64,000 nucleotides of DNA from JAJDXO01 sp965221855 (GTDB lineage Bacteria; Pseudomonadota; Alphaproteobacteria; Rhodospirillales; UBA2165), in contig CBDCSV010000006.1 in assembly GCA_965221855.1 (NCBI GenBank), forward strand, positions 620,001 through 684,000, written 5' to 3'. Positions 9,372 through 16,957 of this stretch are shown here, in pieces; the stretch's first letter is position 1, and every line of letters begins with the position of its first letter. The notes below the pieces were generated by a model. That model made no database searches. It was not told the DNA's origin and saw nothing but the letters and a program-made list of their open reading frames with translations. The position numbers and the translations under genes are program-made.

Positions 9372-9587
9372 ATGGAAAATTCAAAAACACACAAAATTAG
9401 ACCTGAGCCAAATCGTTTATCCAGGCAAGAAACTTTTTGCGACTCAACTGAAAATAACGAGGATGAAGTTCCCGATGGTTGCGAATTTGAAGTAATAGAA
9501 TATCTGGACGAGCTTCCACCTCCAGAACGTCTAAAGAGATTGGGGTTAACGTATAGGGCTTCAGGGAATCGTGTTTGGCTTGAGTAA
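9372..9587 (+). CDS. Small acidic hypothetical protein in the AT-rich island
   Basis: This frame encodes 71 residues, acidic in the middle (STENNEDEVPDG), with no recognised domain and no membrane segment. It opens the AT-rich stretch that begins directly after the DsbD-like gene, where base composition falls sharply compared with both sides. An AGGA lies only two bases from the ATG, so the ribosome site is poor. A 70-residue frame runs on the opposite strand over the same bases (9397-9609), and coding on either strand is uncertain. No function can be proposed. Confidence 0.35.
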   Translation: MENSKTHKIRPEPNRLSRQETFCDSTENNEDEVPDGCEFEVIEYLDELPPPERLKRLGLTYRASGNRVWLE

Positions 9588-9602
9588 TTTTTTCAATTTT
9601 CT

Positions 9603-9632
9603 TTGACACTGGTTCAGTACCTCCGATAAACG
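9603..9632 (+). promoter_or_regulatory. Candidate sigma-70 promoter for the 257-residue orphan gene
   Basis: TTGACA at 9603-9608 is a perfect -35 box, followed 18 bases later by TAAACG (9627-9632), a weak -10. It lies about 70 bases upstream of the ATG at 9704 and in the AT-rich intergenic space. It was found by eye only. Confidence 0.35.
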
Positions 9633-9703
9633 GTCGGTCTCACGGAATGTTTTGAAACGGCTTTTTTTGTCGTCAATAGACACGACCACTTGGAAAAAAG
9701 GAA

Positions 9704-10477
9704 ATGCTCCTAGCGGATCAAGTCGAATTGCTCCGTCAATACGCTGTTCACCTTAGGGAGCAACGATTTGTATTGCCCTTGATGGGAAGTTCATCTGCCA
9801 CGCGTCAAGCATATCAATTCAAGTCGCTTGTACACCCCGCCCGTGATATTGCGACAACGATTTACCAAGCCGATCCTGCCGGAAACAAGCTTCCTACACA
9901 TCTGCGGGGTTGGAATTTATCAGTTAGGGATGGGTTCCACGTTGCGAAGACCATACATCTGAGAAATCTCCTTGGAATGATCATACACGTCTACTATTTG
10001 AATATCGTTGATGATCGTCTGGATATCTCCAACGACCTCGGAGAACGTGTGATCGTTCCTTATGACGCATTCGTTGCATCTGTCGAACGCCTAGTTCTCA
10101 CTCATGCAGATATATGTCTCGTCATTTGTGCTTTGGCGGAAGAAAACCTCAAAAATAAAACAGGAATACACGCACTTTTTTCCGATATTCCCGGATCAGG
10201 CGATCTAATACACTGTCTGGCGACGATCAGAAAATGCCCCACTTTAGAGGAAGCAATCTGGAGAAAATTCTTTGCCCCTTGGGGCAAGGTTGTAAATCCA
10301 GATTGTTCAACTGTCGAAGATATGCCATTCCTAATGAGCGGGCGACAATCGGAAGACACTATTACTTGGAATGTTGGATGGCGACGGGGCAGCGTATACG
10401 CATCGGTCTGGATTAATGTCACAGATTTAATCTGTCAGGTTCGACGCCACTTCGATGGATCACGACAAGTTCTCTAA
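9704..10477 (+). CDS. Hypothetical protein in the AT-rich island
   Basis: The gene encodes 257 residues of a family I do not recognise. The sequence is mixed alpha/beta in character, with a basic N-terminal part, a hydrophobic stretch around LLGMIIHVYYLNIVDD, and a C-terminal part ending in a Trp-rich segment (WNVGWRRGSVYASVWINV). There is no signal peptide and no clear transmembrane helix. AAGGA sits almost against the ATG. Codon choice is much richer in A and T than in neighbouring core genes, which supports recent acquisition. It is followed by two genes on the opposite strand. Its position in a small island closed by insertion sequences suggests cargo such as a defence or conflict gene, but nothing in the protein proves that. 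Confidence 0.6.
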   Translation: MLLADQVELLRQYAVHLREQRFVLPLMGSSSATRQAYQFKSLVHPARDIATTIYQADPAGNKLPTHLRGWNLSVRDGFHVAKTIHLRNLLGMIIHVYYLNIVDDRLDISNDLGERVIVPYDAFVASVERLVLTHADICLVICALAEENLKNKTGIHALFSDIPGSGDLIHCLATIRKCPTLEEAIWRKFFAPWGKVVNPDCSTVEDMPFLMSGRQSEDTITWNVGWRRGSVYASVWINVTDLICQVRRHFDGSRQVL

Positions 10478-10530
10478 GCACGCAAGATATATTGTCAAAG
10501 GATCATTTGGATTGTCAGTTTCCCCCACCT

Positions 10531-10863
10531 TTATTGACATGGATACGCCTTTCCAAGGATTAGAAAAACCAGCGTTCGAGCGGGCAATTTAAGGTTGTCG
10601 GGATTCATTTCGGCTATACCCGCCAGGACCTTGAATACCTTATCCGCCATCTCTTGCCGGGTTGTTTCGGGTGCTGGACAGGCCGCTTGCGGAGATTCGT
10701 ATAAAGTTGCGGAAAGCATATGCCGTTCCATGATACCTGACACATAAGCCCGAAATTCATGTCCATGCGGCAACGCAGCCAGGAACAGTTCTTGTCCCGT
10801 CTCGAAAGCGTTTGCGTCCGAGATGACAAAGAGAGTCAGAACGGTTGCCAATAATCGTTTCAT
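10531..10863 (-). CDS. Rap1a/Tai-like secreted protein (putative immunity type)
   Basis: This is a 110-residue exported protein with a signal peptide (MKRLLATVLTLFVISDANA). The mature part has the spacing and motifs of the Rap1a/Tai family: YVSGIMERH, then CPAPETTRQEMADKVFKVL, then LPARTLVFLILGKAYPC, with two cysteines likely to form a disulfide. Family members include the periplasmic immunity proteins that neutralise Ssp/Tae amidase effectors of type VI secretion, although many are orphans. No effector gene is visible beside it. It ends 13 bases before the next minus-strand gene's coding end and may be cotranscribed with it. The call rests on motif similarity by eye. Confidence 0.6.
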   Translation of the reverse strand: MKRLLATVLTLFVISDANAFETGQELFLAALPHGHEFRAYVSGIMERHMLSATLYESPQAACPAPETTRQEMADKVFKVLAGIAEMNPDNLKLPARTLVFLILGKAYPCQ

Positions 10864-10876
10864 CGTTCAATGCTCG

Positions 10877-11236
10877 TCAATCAATGCCTAGCCATGCAGG
10901 GATTTCCGAGACACATCTATCATATGCCCTCATATAACCCTGAAACCGCTCTTTTCGTGGTACGTCGCGTTTCCTAATTTCAGCCTCCAACGCCAACACC
11001 CATGATTCTTCCTCACGTATGAATCTTTGCGTAATTTTCCGTCGAACTCGTGCATCTAACTTCCTCTTCCCGGCAAGGTTATACAGCCTCTTCTCTACCT
11101 CTGTAAGATCGGCCCAATCCCTTTCTAATTGTTTGTCGGCGAGAATCTCAGCACAAGGCTTGATCACAATCGCCATAATCTCTCTGTAGATGTCCGATTT
11201 TTCTTGGGAGTATGCCGCGACGGAGCAAGACCCCAC
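10877..11236 (-). pseudogene. Hypothetical exported protein, 5' end cut by an IS630-type insertion
   Basis: The visible frame has 119 codons and begins with a GTG just two bases from the left end of the insertion sequence. Its first residues (GSCSVAAYSQEKSD) look like the end of a signal peptide or lipoprotein signal whose start is missing. The rest is a charged, helical protein with two cysteines (KPCAEIL, YDRCVSEIP), perhaps another small periplasmic factor cotranscribed with the Rap1a-like gene. I infer that the insertion removed the original promoter, start codon and most of the signal sequence. If the remaining GTG is used, the product would lack export. Confidence 0.55.
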
Positions 11237-11238
11237 TA

Positions 11239-12288
11239 GAGCGTTTCATATTTTGACGGAAGCGTATCCTGCGTTTTTGAAGTAGTTGGCGCATTGCTGT
11301 GGCTCGATGGTGTCGATGAGGCTCCCGAGATGGCGCCATAAGTCGTCGATCTCCCGCTTCTGGGCGTTTCTCATCCAGTGCTTGATTTGGGCAAAGGTCT
11401 GCTCGATGGGATTGAGGTCGGGGGAATATTTGGGCAGGAGCCACAGCTTGGCTCCGGCGGCACGGATGGCGTTTCGCACGGCTTTTGACTTGTGGCTGCC
11501 GAGATTGTCCATGATGACGATGTCGCCGGGCACCAGGGTCGGCACGAGCAGCTGCTCGACGTAGGCGCGGAAGCACACGCCATTGATGGGGCCGTCGAAG
11601 ACGCAGGGCGCGGTGAACCGGTCGCAGCGCAGCGCGCCGATGAAGGTCAGGGTGTGCCACCGCCCATGGGGGGCAAAGCCGCGGACCCGCTCCCCTTTCG
11701 GCCCCCAGCCGCGCAGCGGGGCCATATTGGTCCGGATCCAGGTTTCATCAATGAATACCAGCCGTTCGGGATCAAGCTTTGCCTGCCACGCCTTCCAGCG
11801 CCTGCGATGGCGGGCGATGTCCGCGCGCGCCCGTTCAACGGCGAACAGGGTTTTTTTTAAAGCGCAGCCCTTCACGGCGCAGAAACAGCCATACCGTGCT
11901 GTGGGATACCCTGACACCCCGAGCGGCCAACTCGTCTCTCAACCGATGCAGCGTCAGATGCGGCTCCTGGTCGATCCGGCCGACAATGAACTCCCGATGG
12001 GGCTCAAGAACCCGGCGGCGGTGACCGCCCATCTTGCCGGGCGCAACACTCCCCGTCCGCCGGTAGCGCTGCGACCACTTAACCACGCTCGAAACCGCAA
12101 CCCCAAACCGAGCCGCTACAGCGCGGCAACTCTCCCCCGCCAAAACCGCCAAAACAACACGCTCTCGCAAATCAATCGAATAAGGTCTCGCCATGAATGC
12201 TGGCCTCCTTGCCCAGCATCCATCTTGAATCATGGTTCGCCCATACTTGGGAATCCCTAAAATGATTCAATCAATCTCAAATACGCTC
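11239..12288 (-). mobile_element. IS630-type insertion sequence, copy A (1050 bp)
   Basis: The element runs between TA dinucleotides (11237-11238 and 12289-12290), the target duplication made by IS630/Tc1-like transposases. The termini read GAGCGTTTCATATTTTG at the left and, on the complement, GAGCGTATTTGAGATTG at the right, so only the outermost bases form an obvious inverted repeat. It carries one transposase gene split over two frames. Both encoded frames are identical to those of the element at 58797-59846, which has the opposite orientation. Its right end abuts a different IS630-type element across a single shared TA. Confidence 0.92.
11246..12194 (-). CDS. IS630-family transposase, two overlapping frames (copy A)
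   Basis: Frame A starts at ATG 12194 (MARPYSIDLRERVV) behind AAGGAGG and encodes the winged helix-turn-helix DNA-binding part. Frame B, to 11246, carries the DDE catalytic domain: first Asp in VFIDETWIRTN, second in IVIMDNLGSHK, Glu in SPDLNPIEQTF. The frames overlap at a run of eight A on the coding strand (11851-11858 as T on the plus strand), where TTT AAA AAA AAC is read. A shift of +1, or loss of one A in the transcript, joins ...LRFKK to TLFAVERARADIA and gives a full-length protein of about 315 residues. Slippage at the run is the likely expression control. Confidence 0.88.
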
Positions 12289-12290
12289 TA

Positions 12291-13343
12291 GAGCATTTTC
12301 TGATCACACCCGGTCATAGCCTGCGGCAGTGAAGTAGTTTTGGCACTCGGATTGGGTGACTGTGTCGATGGCGGTTGCGATGGCGTCGTAGAGGTCGTCG
12401 ACGGTTCTGGCTGCGGTCTTTTTGAGGAGGGCCTTGAGCTTTGCGAAGGCCATCTCGATTGGGTTGAAGTCGGGTGAGTAGGGCGGCAGGAAGCGGAGCT
12501 CGGCGCCGGCGTCTTCGATGGCCTTACGCACGCTGGCGGGCTTATGGGCTGGCAGATTGTCCATAATGACGATGTCTCCGGGTTTGAGGGTTGGGACCAG
12601 GATTTGCTCGACATAGGCAAGGAAGGCTGCCCCGGTCATCGCCCCATCGATGGTCATGGGGGCGAGGATGCCGTCGAGCGTGAGAGCAGCGACCAAAGTG
12701 GTGGTCTTCCAGTGGCCGTGAGGGATGGCGGCTTGGCAGCGCTGCCCGCGCGGCGCGCGGCCATAGCGCCGGGCCATCTTGGTCGATGTGCCGGTCTCGT
12801 CGATGAAGACCAGCCGCTCCGGCATCAGGCCGGGCTGCGCCTCGGCCCAGGCCTGCCGGCGCGCCAAGACATCAGGACGTTGCTGCTCGCTGGCGTGCGC
12901 GGTTTTTTTTGAAGGTCATGCCGTGGCGGTCGAGCAGCCGCCAGACCGTGCTCGGGGCAACCCGAAGCCCGTGCACCTCCTCCAGACAGGCTGCGATCTC
13001 GGCCAGGGTGATGTCCGGTGTCTCCGTGACAAGCGCCAGAACCTCCTCGGCATACGCTTCAAGGCGGTGAGAGCGGCGGTCCCCGCCTTGCGGCCGGGGC
13101 CGCACATCACCCCGCTGCCGCCACTGATCAACCCATTTGATCGCCGTCGAGGCCGCAACCCCAAAAACCTTCGCCGCAGACCGACGCGACATCCCGCCGT
13201 CCACCGCCGCAACCAACCGATGTCGTAGATCATTCGAAAGTGGTCTCGTCATGCAGGCTGGCCTCCTTCACCAGCCCACATCTTGAATCAGAAATCAGAG
13301 ACTTTGGGAATCCCTAACGATTCCGTCAGATCAGAAAACTCTC
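12291..13343 (-). mobile_element. Second, distinct IS630-type insertion sequence (1053 bp)
   Basis: Its left end, GAGCATTTTCTGATC, starts directly after the TA at 12289-12290 shared with the neighbouring element. On the complement its right end reads GAGAGTTTTCTGATC, an inverted repeat with two mismatches in 15, followed by TA at 13344-13345. The size and layout match copy A, but the nucleotide and protein sequences are clearly different, so this is another IS630-family member rather than a duplicate. It carries a two-frame transposase gene. Confidence 0.9.
12304..13252 (-). CDS. IS630-family transposase, two overlapping frames (second element)
   Basis: Frame A (ATG 13252, MTRPLSNDLRHRLV, behind AAGGAGG) encodes a helix-turn-helix domain with VFGVAASTAIKWV. 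Frame B, to 12304, carries the DDE residues in VFIDETGTSTKM, IVIMDNLPAHK and SPDFNPIEMAF. As in the other element, the frames meet at eight A on the coding strand (T at 12903-12910), reading TTC AAA AAA AAC, and require the same +1 shift, joining MTFKK to TAHASEQQRPDV. Two different elements thus keep the same A8 site and the same frame relation, which argues that the split is functional and not decay. Confidence 0.87.
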
Positions 13344-13355
13344 TAGCTTGCTTTC

Positions 13356-13386
13356 GGGGCGGCCTTCGGGCGGCCCCAATTTTTTT
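13356..13386 (+). terminator. Strong intrinsic terminator left without a gene
   Basis: GGGGCGGCC and GGCGGCCCC form a nine-pair stem with one G-G mismatch, closed by a TTCG tetraloop, and are followed by AA and seven T on the plus strand. No plus-strand gene lies upstream until the DsbD-like gene, which ends about 4 kb away and has no hairpin of its own. It probably terminated that gene before the AT-rich island and the insertion sequences came between them. Confidence 0.75.
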
Positions 13387-13467
13387 GTCCAAATTCCCAA
13401 GGAATTGGCCGCCCGGCCATCGTCCAGGCAACGGCCGGGCGCACCATTTTCGGTATTGGCGTCTTGG

Positions 13468-13929
13468 CTATGCGGCCTTTTTGCCGTGTTCGATCGCCTT
13501 GGGCGCGGGGCCGCCGAGGATCTTGATCCGGCGCGGCTTCAGTTCCTCCGGAACCTCCCGGGCGAGATTGATCTCCAGCAGGCCGTCGGCCAGATGGGCA
13601 TCGACCACCTTCACATGGTCGGCGAGCTGGAAGCGGCGCTCGAACGAGCGAGTGGCGATTCCGCGATGGAGATAGGCGTTCTCCCGATCGGCATCGAGTC
13701 TGCCGCTGACGACCACGACGTCTTCCTTCACGGTGACGTCGAGATCCTTCTCGCCGAAGCCCGCCACGGCGATGGAAATGCGATAGCCGTCGTCGCTCAG
13801 TTTCTCGATGTTGTACGGCGGGTAGGCGTCGTTGGCCTGGGCATATTGCAGCGCTGAATCGAGGCGGCGCTGCAGGTTGTCGAAGCCGACGGAGGTACGG
13901 AACAGGGGTGAAAAATCAAACGAGCGCAT
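13468..13929 (-). CDS. Small heat shock protein, Hsp20/IbpA family
   Basis: This ATP-independent chaperone binds unfolding proteins in the cytosol. The start at ATG 13929 (MRSFDFSPLFRTSVGFDNL) matches the IbpA N terminus and leaves nine bases to the AAGGAG ribosome site; an upstream ATG at 13935 would leave only three. The 153 residues contain the alpha-crystallin domain from about residue 35 to 130, with YRISIAVAGFGEKDL, the ERRFQL strand and the LADGLLEINL region. The C-terminal I-K-I (RRIKIL) is the I-x-I anchor for oligomerisation. It is preceded by a heat-shock-type promoter and an RNA-thermometer-like leader. Confidence 0.94.
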   Translation of the reverse strand: MRSFDFSPLFRTSVGFDNLQRRLDSALQYAQANDAYPPYNIEKLSDDGYRISIAVAGFGEKDLDVTVKEDVVVVSGRLDADRENAYLHRGIATRSFERRFQLADHVKVVDAHLADGLLEINLAREVPEELKPRRIKILGGPAPKAIEHGKKAA

Positions 13930-14030
13930 GACCATATTCTCCTTATGAAGCAACACGGTTTCCAATTGGTCCGCCAACTGGCCGGACCGGTTTCGCGGAC
14001 GGCACCCTCGTCGCGAGGCGTACCGCCGTG
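13930..14030 (-). ncRNA. ROSE-like RNA thermometer in the hsp20 leader
   Basis: The leader from the predicted start near 14030 to the ATG is about 100 bases. Its last hairpin can form between UUGCUU (complement of 13948-13953) and AAGGAG (complement of 13939-13944) over a CAU loop. The pairs are U-A, U-A, C-G, a G-G opposition, U-A and U-G. This closes the ribosome-binding site in the way described for ROSE elements, whose conserved U(U/C)GCU and G-G pair melt on heating. GC-rich segments further upstream could supply the extra hairpins. Structure was judged by eye. Confidence 0.65.
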
Positions 14031-14036
14031 ACCTTC

Positions 14037-14064
14037 ATATAGCCGGCGGCGAACCGGCTTCAAG
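14037..14064 (-). promoter_or_regulatory. RpoH (sigma-32)-type promoter of hsp20
   Basis: On the minus strand CTTGAA (complement of 14059-14064) is followed after 16 bases by CTATAT (complement of 14037-14042). This fits the alphaproteobacterial heat-shock consensus of CTTGNN and CYTATNT with a spacer near 17. It is placed to start transcription near 14030, ahead of the ROSE-like leader. Confidence 0.65.
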
Positions 14065-14122
14065 TCCCGTATGGTCGAAAATTTTCGGGGGATTTTACGC
14101 CTCCGGCGCCGCCAAGGCGTGG

Positions 14123-14145
14123 ATGCCCGTGTCGAGCACGGGCAT
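14123..14145. repeat. Intergenic palindrome of the ATGCCCGTG type
   Basis: ATGCCCGTG, TCGAG, CACGGGCAT form a perfect nine-pair inverted repeat between rpmE and hsp20, continuing into GACGG. Short palindromes of this kind (a variant of CATGCCCGGG repeats) are scattered between genes in many alphaproteobacteria. It may act as a terminator for rpmE, although there is no T tract on the minus strand. Confidence 0.5.
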
Positions 14146-14201
14146 GACGGGCCGTGTGCGCCCGAAAAGAGGGCGCCATGGCTGCAGGGTTTTTTTGGGA
14201 C

Positions 14202-14423
14202 CTACTTGAGGCCCAGGTTCTGAAAGCGCTTGTTGAACTTCGCCACCTGACCGCCGCTGTCGACCAGACGGTGTTCGCCGGTCCATGCGGGGTGGGATTT
14301 GGAATCGATGTCCAATTTGAGCGTGTCGCCGGCCTCGCCCCACGTCGAGCGCGTGGTGAACGTCGATCCGTCGGTCATCGTGACCGTGATCTCATGGTAG
14401 TCCGGATGAATCTCTTTCTTCAT
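14202..14423 (-). CDS. rpmE: 50S ribosomal protein L31
   Basis: This structural protein of the large ribosomal subunit has 73 residues and begins MKKEIHPDYHEITVTMTDG, the diagnostic L31 N terminus. It also has the HPAWTGEHRLVDSGGQVAKF region and a final FNKRFQNLG. The CxxC zinc motif of the C+ type is absent, so this is the zinc-independent C-minus form. It is transcribed away from the MFS gene's end with a 63-base gap. A hairpin at 14158-14176 downstream could assist termination. Confidence 0.96.
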   Translation of the reverse strand: MKKEIHPDYHEITVTMTDGSTFTTRSTWGEAGDTLKLDIDSKSHPAWTGEHRLVDSGGQVAKFNKRFQNLGLK

Positions 14424-14486
14424 GTCTCGGCTCCGTCGGCGAGGGCGCTTATATACATAAGGCCGGCCGCCCTGGCAAGCCGGGGA

Positions 14487-15734
14487 TCAGCCGGATTTCC
14501 GGTTCGGGCCGCGGTCTCCAAAGGCGACGATCAGCGCCGTTCCGACGATGACGGCGCCCATGTAGAACGGCCAATCCCGGCCCAGCCAGGCAAACAGAAT
14601 GCCGGCGGCCGCCGGGCCGAGAATCCGCGCCACGGTGGCCGCCGACCGTCCAACGCCCATGACACCGCCCTGTTGGTCCTCGGGCGTGCTCAGGGACACC
14701 AATGTGTTGAGGCCCGGCGTCGCCACGCCAAATCCAACGGCCATGACGGTGACGGCGAGGATCATCCATGTTTCGTTCGGGCTGAGCGGCGTGGCGATCA
14801 GGCCCACGACGAGCGCGGCGAGGCCCAGCCGCACCATGCCCCACTCGCCGATCCGGCGTGAAATGGGGCCGGAGAGGCCGCCTTGGATTGCCGCCATGAT
14901 CAGGCCCATATAGGCGAACAGAAACCCGTTTTGGGATACGCTCCAGCCATACTCCCGCTCGGACCAGATGGGAAACATGGCCTCGATCCCGGCGATCCCC
15001 GCGACGGTAAGGAAATTCAGGCCGATGGCCACCATTGTCGGCCGCCGCCGGAGGGTCTCCGTGAAACTCGTATGTCGGCGGCCGGGTTCATCCCGCCGCG
15101 CCCGGTCCCGGATTTCCCGCGGCGACGACTCCGGAAGCAGCGCCGCCGCCGCGGCGAACGCGACGAACGAGAAACCCGCCGCGGCGTAGGCCGGGAGCTG
15201 AAAGTTGATGTTGGCCGGATCGGCGCCGCCGAGAATGCCGCCGATCGCGGGTCCGGCGGTAAATCCCAGCCCGAATGCGGCGCCGACCAGGCCCATGCCG
15301 CGCGCCCGGTTTTCCGGCGTCGTGATGTCCGCCATGTAGGCGAATGCGGTTGCGATACTTCCCGCCATCGCGCCCGCGAAGGCCCGGGCGAGGAACAGTC
15401 CGGTCAGGCTGTCGACAAGCGCCATCCAGATATAGGCGCCGACCGTTCCGGCGAGGCACATGACCAGTACGGGTCGCCGGCCTATTCGGTCGCTCAGCCG
15501 GCCGCAAACGGGCGCGGAGACAAGTTGGCACAGCGAGTATACCGAGATCAGGTAGGCGATCTGGTCGGGGGATGCGCCGAAATGCTCGGCGTAGAACGGG
15601 AGCAGCGGAATGACGATGCCGAACCCGATCAGGTCGATGACGACGACGGCGAAAACGATCATCATTGCCGTGCGCGGCGCGGCGACGCCGGCTCGGTCAC
15701 CCGCGTTGGCGACCGGTTCCTTTTCCGCGGTCAT
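14487..15734 (-). CDS. MFS transporter (drug/proton antiporter-like)
   Basis: This is a 415-residue inner-membrane transporter of the major facilitator superfamily. About twelve hydrophobic helices are visible. The loop motif A between helices 2 and 3 reads GRLSDRIGRRPVL, and PENRARGMGLVGAAFGLGFTAGP matches the motif C area of tetracycline-type antiporters. The nearest well-known relatives are TetA-class efflux pumps, though the substrate is not deducible. Its ATG overlaps the stop of the OmpA/MotB-like gene by four bases, so it ends the envelope operon read leftwards from 19165. Confidence 0.88.
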   Translation of the reverse strand: MTAEKEPVANAGDRAGVAAPRTAMMIVFAVVVIDLIGFGIVIPLLPFYAEHFGASPDQIAYLISVYSLCQLVSAPVCGRLSDRIGRRPVLVMCLAGTVGAYIWMALVDSLTGLFLARAFAGAMAGSIATAFAYMADITTPENRARGMGLVGAAFGLGFTAGPAIGGILGGADPANINFQLPAYAAAGFSFVAFAAAAALLPESSPREIRDRARRDEPGRRHTSFTETLRRRPTMVAIGLNFLTVAGIAGIEAMFPIWSEREYGWSVSQNGFLFAYMGLIMAAIQGGLSGPISRRIGEWGMVRLGLAALVVGLIATPLSPNETWMILAVTVMAVGFGVATPGLNTLVSLSTPEDQQGGVMGVGRSAATVARILGPAAAGILFAWLGRDWPFYMGAVIVGTALIVAFGDRGPNRKSG

Positions 15735-16945
15735 CGCTGGGTCAGCTTGAACTCGATCCGGCGGTTTCGCCGGTAGGCGATTTCATCATCGCGAGCGTCG
15801 ATGGGCTGAAATTCCCCGAAGCCGGTGGCGGCGAGGCGGTTGGCGGGGATTCCCGCATCGATCAGGAATTTGACGACTGATATGGCGCGGGCGGTCGACA
15901 GCTCCCAATTGCTTGGGAACTGGGGGGTGCGGATGGGGACCCGGTCGGTATGGCCATCGATCCGCAGAACCCAATCGATGTTCTCCGGGATTCGCCCGGA
16001 GATCTCCCTCAGCGTCGTTGCGAGTTGACTGATCTGATCCTGCCCGGCGACGCCCAACTCGGCGGAGCCTGTCGTGAACAGGACTTCGCTCTGAAACACG
16101 AATCGGTCGCCAACGATCCGGATTCCCCGCTGGCCCCCCAGGACTTCCCGCAGCCGTCCGAAAAACTCGGAGCGGTACCGGGAAAGCTGTTGGACCTTGC
16201 TGGCCAGGGCCGCATTCAGCCGTTTGCCCAAATTGGCGATTTGGACCTGTTGCTCCTGGGCGGTCTTCTCGGAAATATCCAGGGCCTCGGTCAAGCGGCC
16301 GATTTGCAGCCGCAACTCCTTGATCTGCTGATTCAACAGGGCGACCTGAGCCCGCGCGCTTTCGGAGAGCTTCTTCTCTTCGATCAAGAGCCTCTTCTCT
16401 TCGACCAACCGGCCTTCCGAGCCTTCAAGTTTTCCGGCCAAGTCCTTGATCTGTTGCTCCAACTCCGCCCGGAGCGCCGTCAGCGCCTTGATGTCCCTGG
16501 TAAGCGCCGCCACTTGACGCAGTTGAAGCTCGATCTTCTGACGGTCGGCGAGGATGGACTTGAAAGCGTCCTCCAGATCCGCCTTGACCTTCTCTGTTTC
16601 CTCCTCGGCGGACCCGGCCCGCAAAGTGAGCGCTTGAATCTGCGCCGATAGATCGTCCCGGGCCGCTACCGACGCCTGCAATTCGCTCGACACTTGCTCC
16701 AGATTGGTTCGAAGATCGGCATTGGCGCGCCGTTCGAGCGCCAATGTTTCGGCCAGTTCCGCAACCTGCCGGTTGAGCCGGTCGAGGGCCGCGTCCCTCC
16801 CGGTCAACGCCTCCGACAGAAAGAACTGCGCCAGCACGAAGACCATCAGCAGGAAGATGATGACCATCAGCAACGTCGCCAGCGCATCGACGAAACCCGG
16901 CCAAATATTGGTGCTGCGTTCGGCCCGGCGGGAAATGGCGGCCAT
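15731..16945 (-). CDS. MotB/OmpA-like peptidoglycan-binding protein
   Basis: The protein has 404 residues in three parts: an N-terminal single membrane helix (residues about 15-45, NIWPGFVDALATLLMVIIFLL), a long coiled coil of heptad-like Glu/Leu/Lys repeats (about 50-260), and an OmpA C-terminal domain that binds peptidoglycan (IDGHTDRVPI, NWELSTARAISVVKFL, GFGEFQPID, RNRRIEF). This layout is that of MotB-like stator proteins, but the coiled coil is much longer. It follows a MotA/ExbB-like gene by 12 bases, so the two probably form an ion-driven or structural envelope complex, not necessarily a flagellar one, since no flagellar genes are near. Confidence 0.88.
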   Translation of the reverse strand: MAAISRRAERSTNIWPGFVDALATLLMVIIFLLMVFVLAQFFLSEALTGRDAALDRLNRQVAELAETLALERRANADLRTNLEQVSSELQASVAARDDLSAQIQALTLRAGSAEEETEKVKADLEDAFKSILADRQKIELQLRQVAALTRDIKALTALRAELEQQIKDLAGKLEGSEGRLVEEKRLLIEEKKLSESARAQVALLNQQIKELRLQIGRLTEALDISEKTAQEQQVQIANLGKRLNAALASKVQQLSRYRSEFFGRLREVLGGQRGIRIVGDRFVFQSEVLFTTGSAELGVAGQDQISQLATTLREISGRIPENIDWVLRIDGHTDRVPIRTPQFPSNWELSTARAISVVKFLIDAGIPANRLAATGFGEFQPIDARDDEIAYRRNRRIEFKLTQR

Positions 16946-16957
16946 TGCGGACGCTCC

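Noticed and set aside
9397..9609. A 70-codon minus-strand frame opposite the small acidic gene
   Set aside because: Overlaps another frame completely, has no ribosome site and no family likeness; only one of the two can be coding and neither is certain.
14158..14176. Hairpin GCGCCC-GAAAAGA-GGGCGC as an rpmE terminator
   Set aside because: The stem is good but no T tract follows on the rpmE strand, so a terminator role is not supported beyond a possible aid.
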